Below, in pieces: positions 5,215 to 6,116 of a stretch of DNA of 6,116 nt (position 1 is the stretch's first letter; each line of letters opens with the position of its first letter). The notes below the pieces were generated by a model that worked only from the letters and a program-made list of their open reading frames with translations, was not told the origin of the DNA and did no database searches. The DNA comes from Candidatus Arcticimaribacter sp. (GTDB taxonomy: Bacteria > Bacteroidota > Bacteroidia > Flavobacteriales > Flavobacteriaceae): the NCBI GenBank assembly GCA_011526275.1, contig WTJP01000077.1:28462-34577 (forward strand), written 5' to 3'. The position numbers and the translations under genes were made by a program.

Positions 5215-6116
5215 TAGCCTACAATATTGATGATTTTCCCCGGTACAACAATCACTTTCTTGGGGGTTCTCCCTTGCAATTGTTTTTGGGTTTGCTCGTC
5301 GGCTAAAATGATCTCTTCAATTTCTTTTGGAGACAAATCCAACGACAACTCGCGTGTAAAACGCATTTTACCGTTGAAGGAGACCGGATAGTTCTTGGTA
5401 CTCTCCACCAAATATTTTTCTTCAAATACTGGATAGGGCGCTGTACTCACCGATGTTGTATGTCCTAATCGCTCCCACAATTCTTCGGCTAAATGCACCG
5501 CAAAAGGAGACAACAATACAGCCAAGGGCTCTAGTATAGCGCGTTGGTTGCATTTTTGGGACGACAATTCGTTGACACAAATCATAAAGGCACTGATGCA
5601 TGTATTGAAAGAGAAATTCTCGATATCCTCAGTCACTTTTTTAATCGTCTGGTGAAGGGTTTTTAACGCATCTGCCGAAGGAGCATCATCGCTCACCGAA
5701 AATGCTTCTTGCGGGTGATACAAACGCCAGGTTTTTTTCAAAAAGGAATGCACCCCAGAGATCCCAGCAGTGTTCCAAGGCTTGGCCTGTTCAATTGGTC
5801 CAAGGAACATTTCATACATGCGGAGGGTATCTGCGCCATAGTCCTCACAAATTTGGTCGGGATTGACCACATTGTATTTTGACTTGGACATTTTCTCGAC
5901 TTCACGCCCCACTTTATACACCCCATCTTCGAGGATAAAAGTAGCTTCCGCAAATTGAGGTTGCCATTGCTTTAATGCTTCACAATCCAATTCGTCAGAA
6001 AGATTGACCATGGAAATATCAACACGAATGGGCTCGACTTGTTCTCCATTAATAAGGCCTTTTGACACATATTCTTGGGTACCTGGTTTGCGGTACACAA
6101 AAGCCGAAGAACCTAA
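5214..6116 (-). CDS. leuS: Leucyl-tRNA synthetase (partial, C-terminal third)
   Basis: C-terminal 300 residues of the class I synthetase that charges tRNA-Leu; full proteins are about 800-950 residues, so the Rossmann N-terminal part with HIGH and the editing domain lie beyond the window. The open frame continues to the edge (first visible residues LGSSAFVYRK), so the GTG at 6098 is internal Val and not a start. The class I KMSKS signature is encoded at 5894-5880, followed by YNVVNPD and YGADTLRMYEMFLGP, a segment typical of Bacteroidota LeuRS. The anticodon-binding helical domain follows, then the C-terminal domain ending in KKVIVVPGKIINIVG. No frameshift or missing motif is seen. It is the most upstream visible gene of a minus-strand operon and its TAA overlaps the SemiSWEET ATG by one base. 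Its promoter is outside the window. Confidence 0.98.
   Translation of the reverse strand, partial: LGSSAFVYRKPGTQEYVSKGLINGEQVEPIRVDISMVNLSDELDCEALKQWQPQFAEATFILEDGVYKVGREVEKMSKSKYNVVNPDQICEDYGADTLRMYEMFLGPIEQAKPWNTAGISGVHSFLKKTWRLYHPQEAFSVSDDAPSADALKTLHQTIKKVTEDIENFSFNTCISAFMICVNELSSQKCNQRAILEPLAVLLSPFAVHLAEELWERLGHTTSVSTAPYPVFEEKYLVESTKNYPVSFNGKMRFTRELSLDLSPKEIEEIILADEQTQKQLQGRTPKKVIVVPGKIINIVG

Noticed and set aside
6096..6098. GTG as a start codon for the leuS fragment
   Set aside because: The frame stays open to the window edge and the residues before it (LGSSAF) fit internal LeuRS sequence, so this is a Val codon.
1..6116. Defence island, mobile element or CRISPR content
   Set aside because: All nine main genes are chromosomal core families with uniform composition by eye; there are no transposase, integrase, terminal repeats, tRNA or regularly spaced repeats.

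Overview
The window looks like chromosomal core sequence from a Bacteroidota bacterium, most likely of the order Flavobacteriales. Three things point there: the close-packed genes, the protein families present (a DUF4271 membrane protein directly upstream of hemD, a flavobacterial-style PyrC and LeuRS, and an Lrp regulator of the type common in that group), and AT-rich promoter boxes of the TAnnTTTG type instead of regular Shine-Dalgarno sites. The assignment comes from recognising protein sequences and was not tested by a search.

Layout, left to right. (1) Minus strand 1-1822: a polyprenol-phosphate-mannose-synthase-like glycosyltransferase (1100-1822) followed by dihydroorotase pyrC (1-1103, its C-terminus cut off by the window edge). 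The two overlap as ATGA. (2) Plus strand 1901-3306: a six-helix DUF4271 membrane protein and uroporphyrinogen-III synthase hemD, again overlapping as ATGA. The 78-base gap 1823-1900 between (1) and (2) is a divergent promoter region. It also holds an 11-codon mini-ORF with a perfect AGGAGG site. (3) Minus strand 3303-3695: a small DUF423 membrane protein. (4) Plus strand 3798-4265: an Lrp/AsnC regulator. The 102-base gap 3696-3797 is the longest intergenic stretch. With the first codons of the regulator gene it carries three evenly spaced copies of a 7-base word that could be an operator. (5) Minus strand 4262-6116: leuS (N-terminal two thirds outside the window), then a SemiSWEET-type transporter and a YugP-like membrane zinc metallopeptidase, packed as one operon.

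Most genes are housekeeping: pyrimidine synthesis (pyrC), tetrapyrrole synthesis (hemD), translation (leuS), lipid-linked sugar donor synthesis (glycosyltransferase) and global regulation (Lrp). DUF4271 and DUF423 are membrane proteins of unknown role. Both convergent gene pairs (hemD/DUF423 and lrp/metallopeptidase) overlap by exactly four bases at their stop codons, so there is no room for an intergenic terminator, and no intrinsic terminator hairpin is obvious. I see no RNA genes, CRISPR array, insertion sequence or phage sequence, and no clear new multi-gene system. The points worth a second look are regulatory: the mini-ORF, a promoter inside a coding region followed by a hairpin before hemD, the possible Lrp operator, and a Gln in place of a metal-binding His in PyrC.
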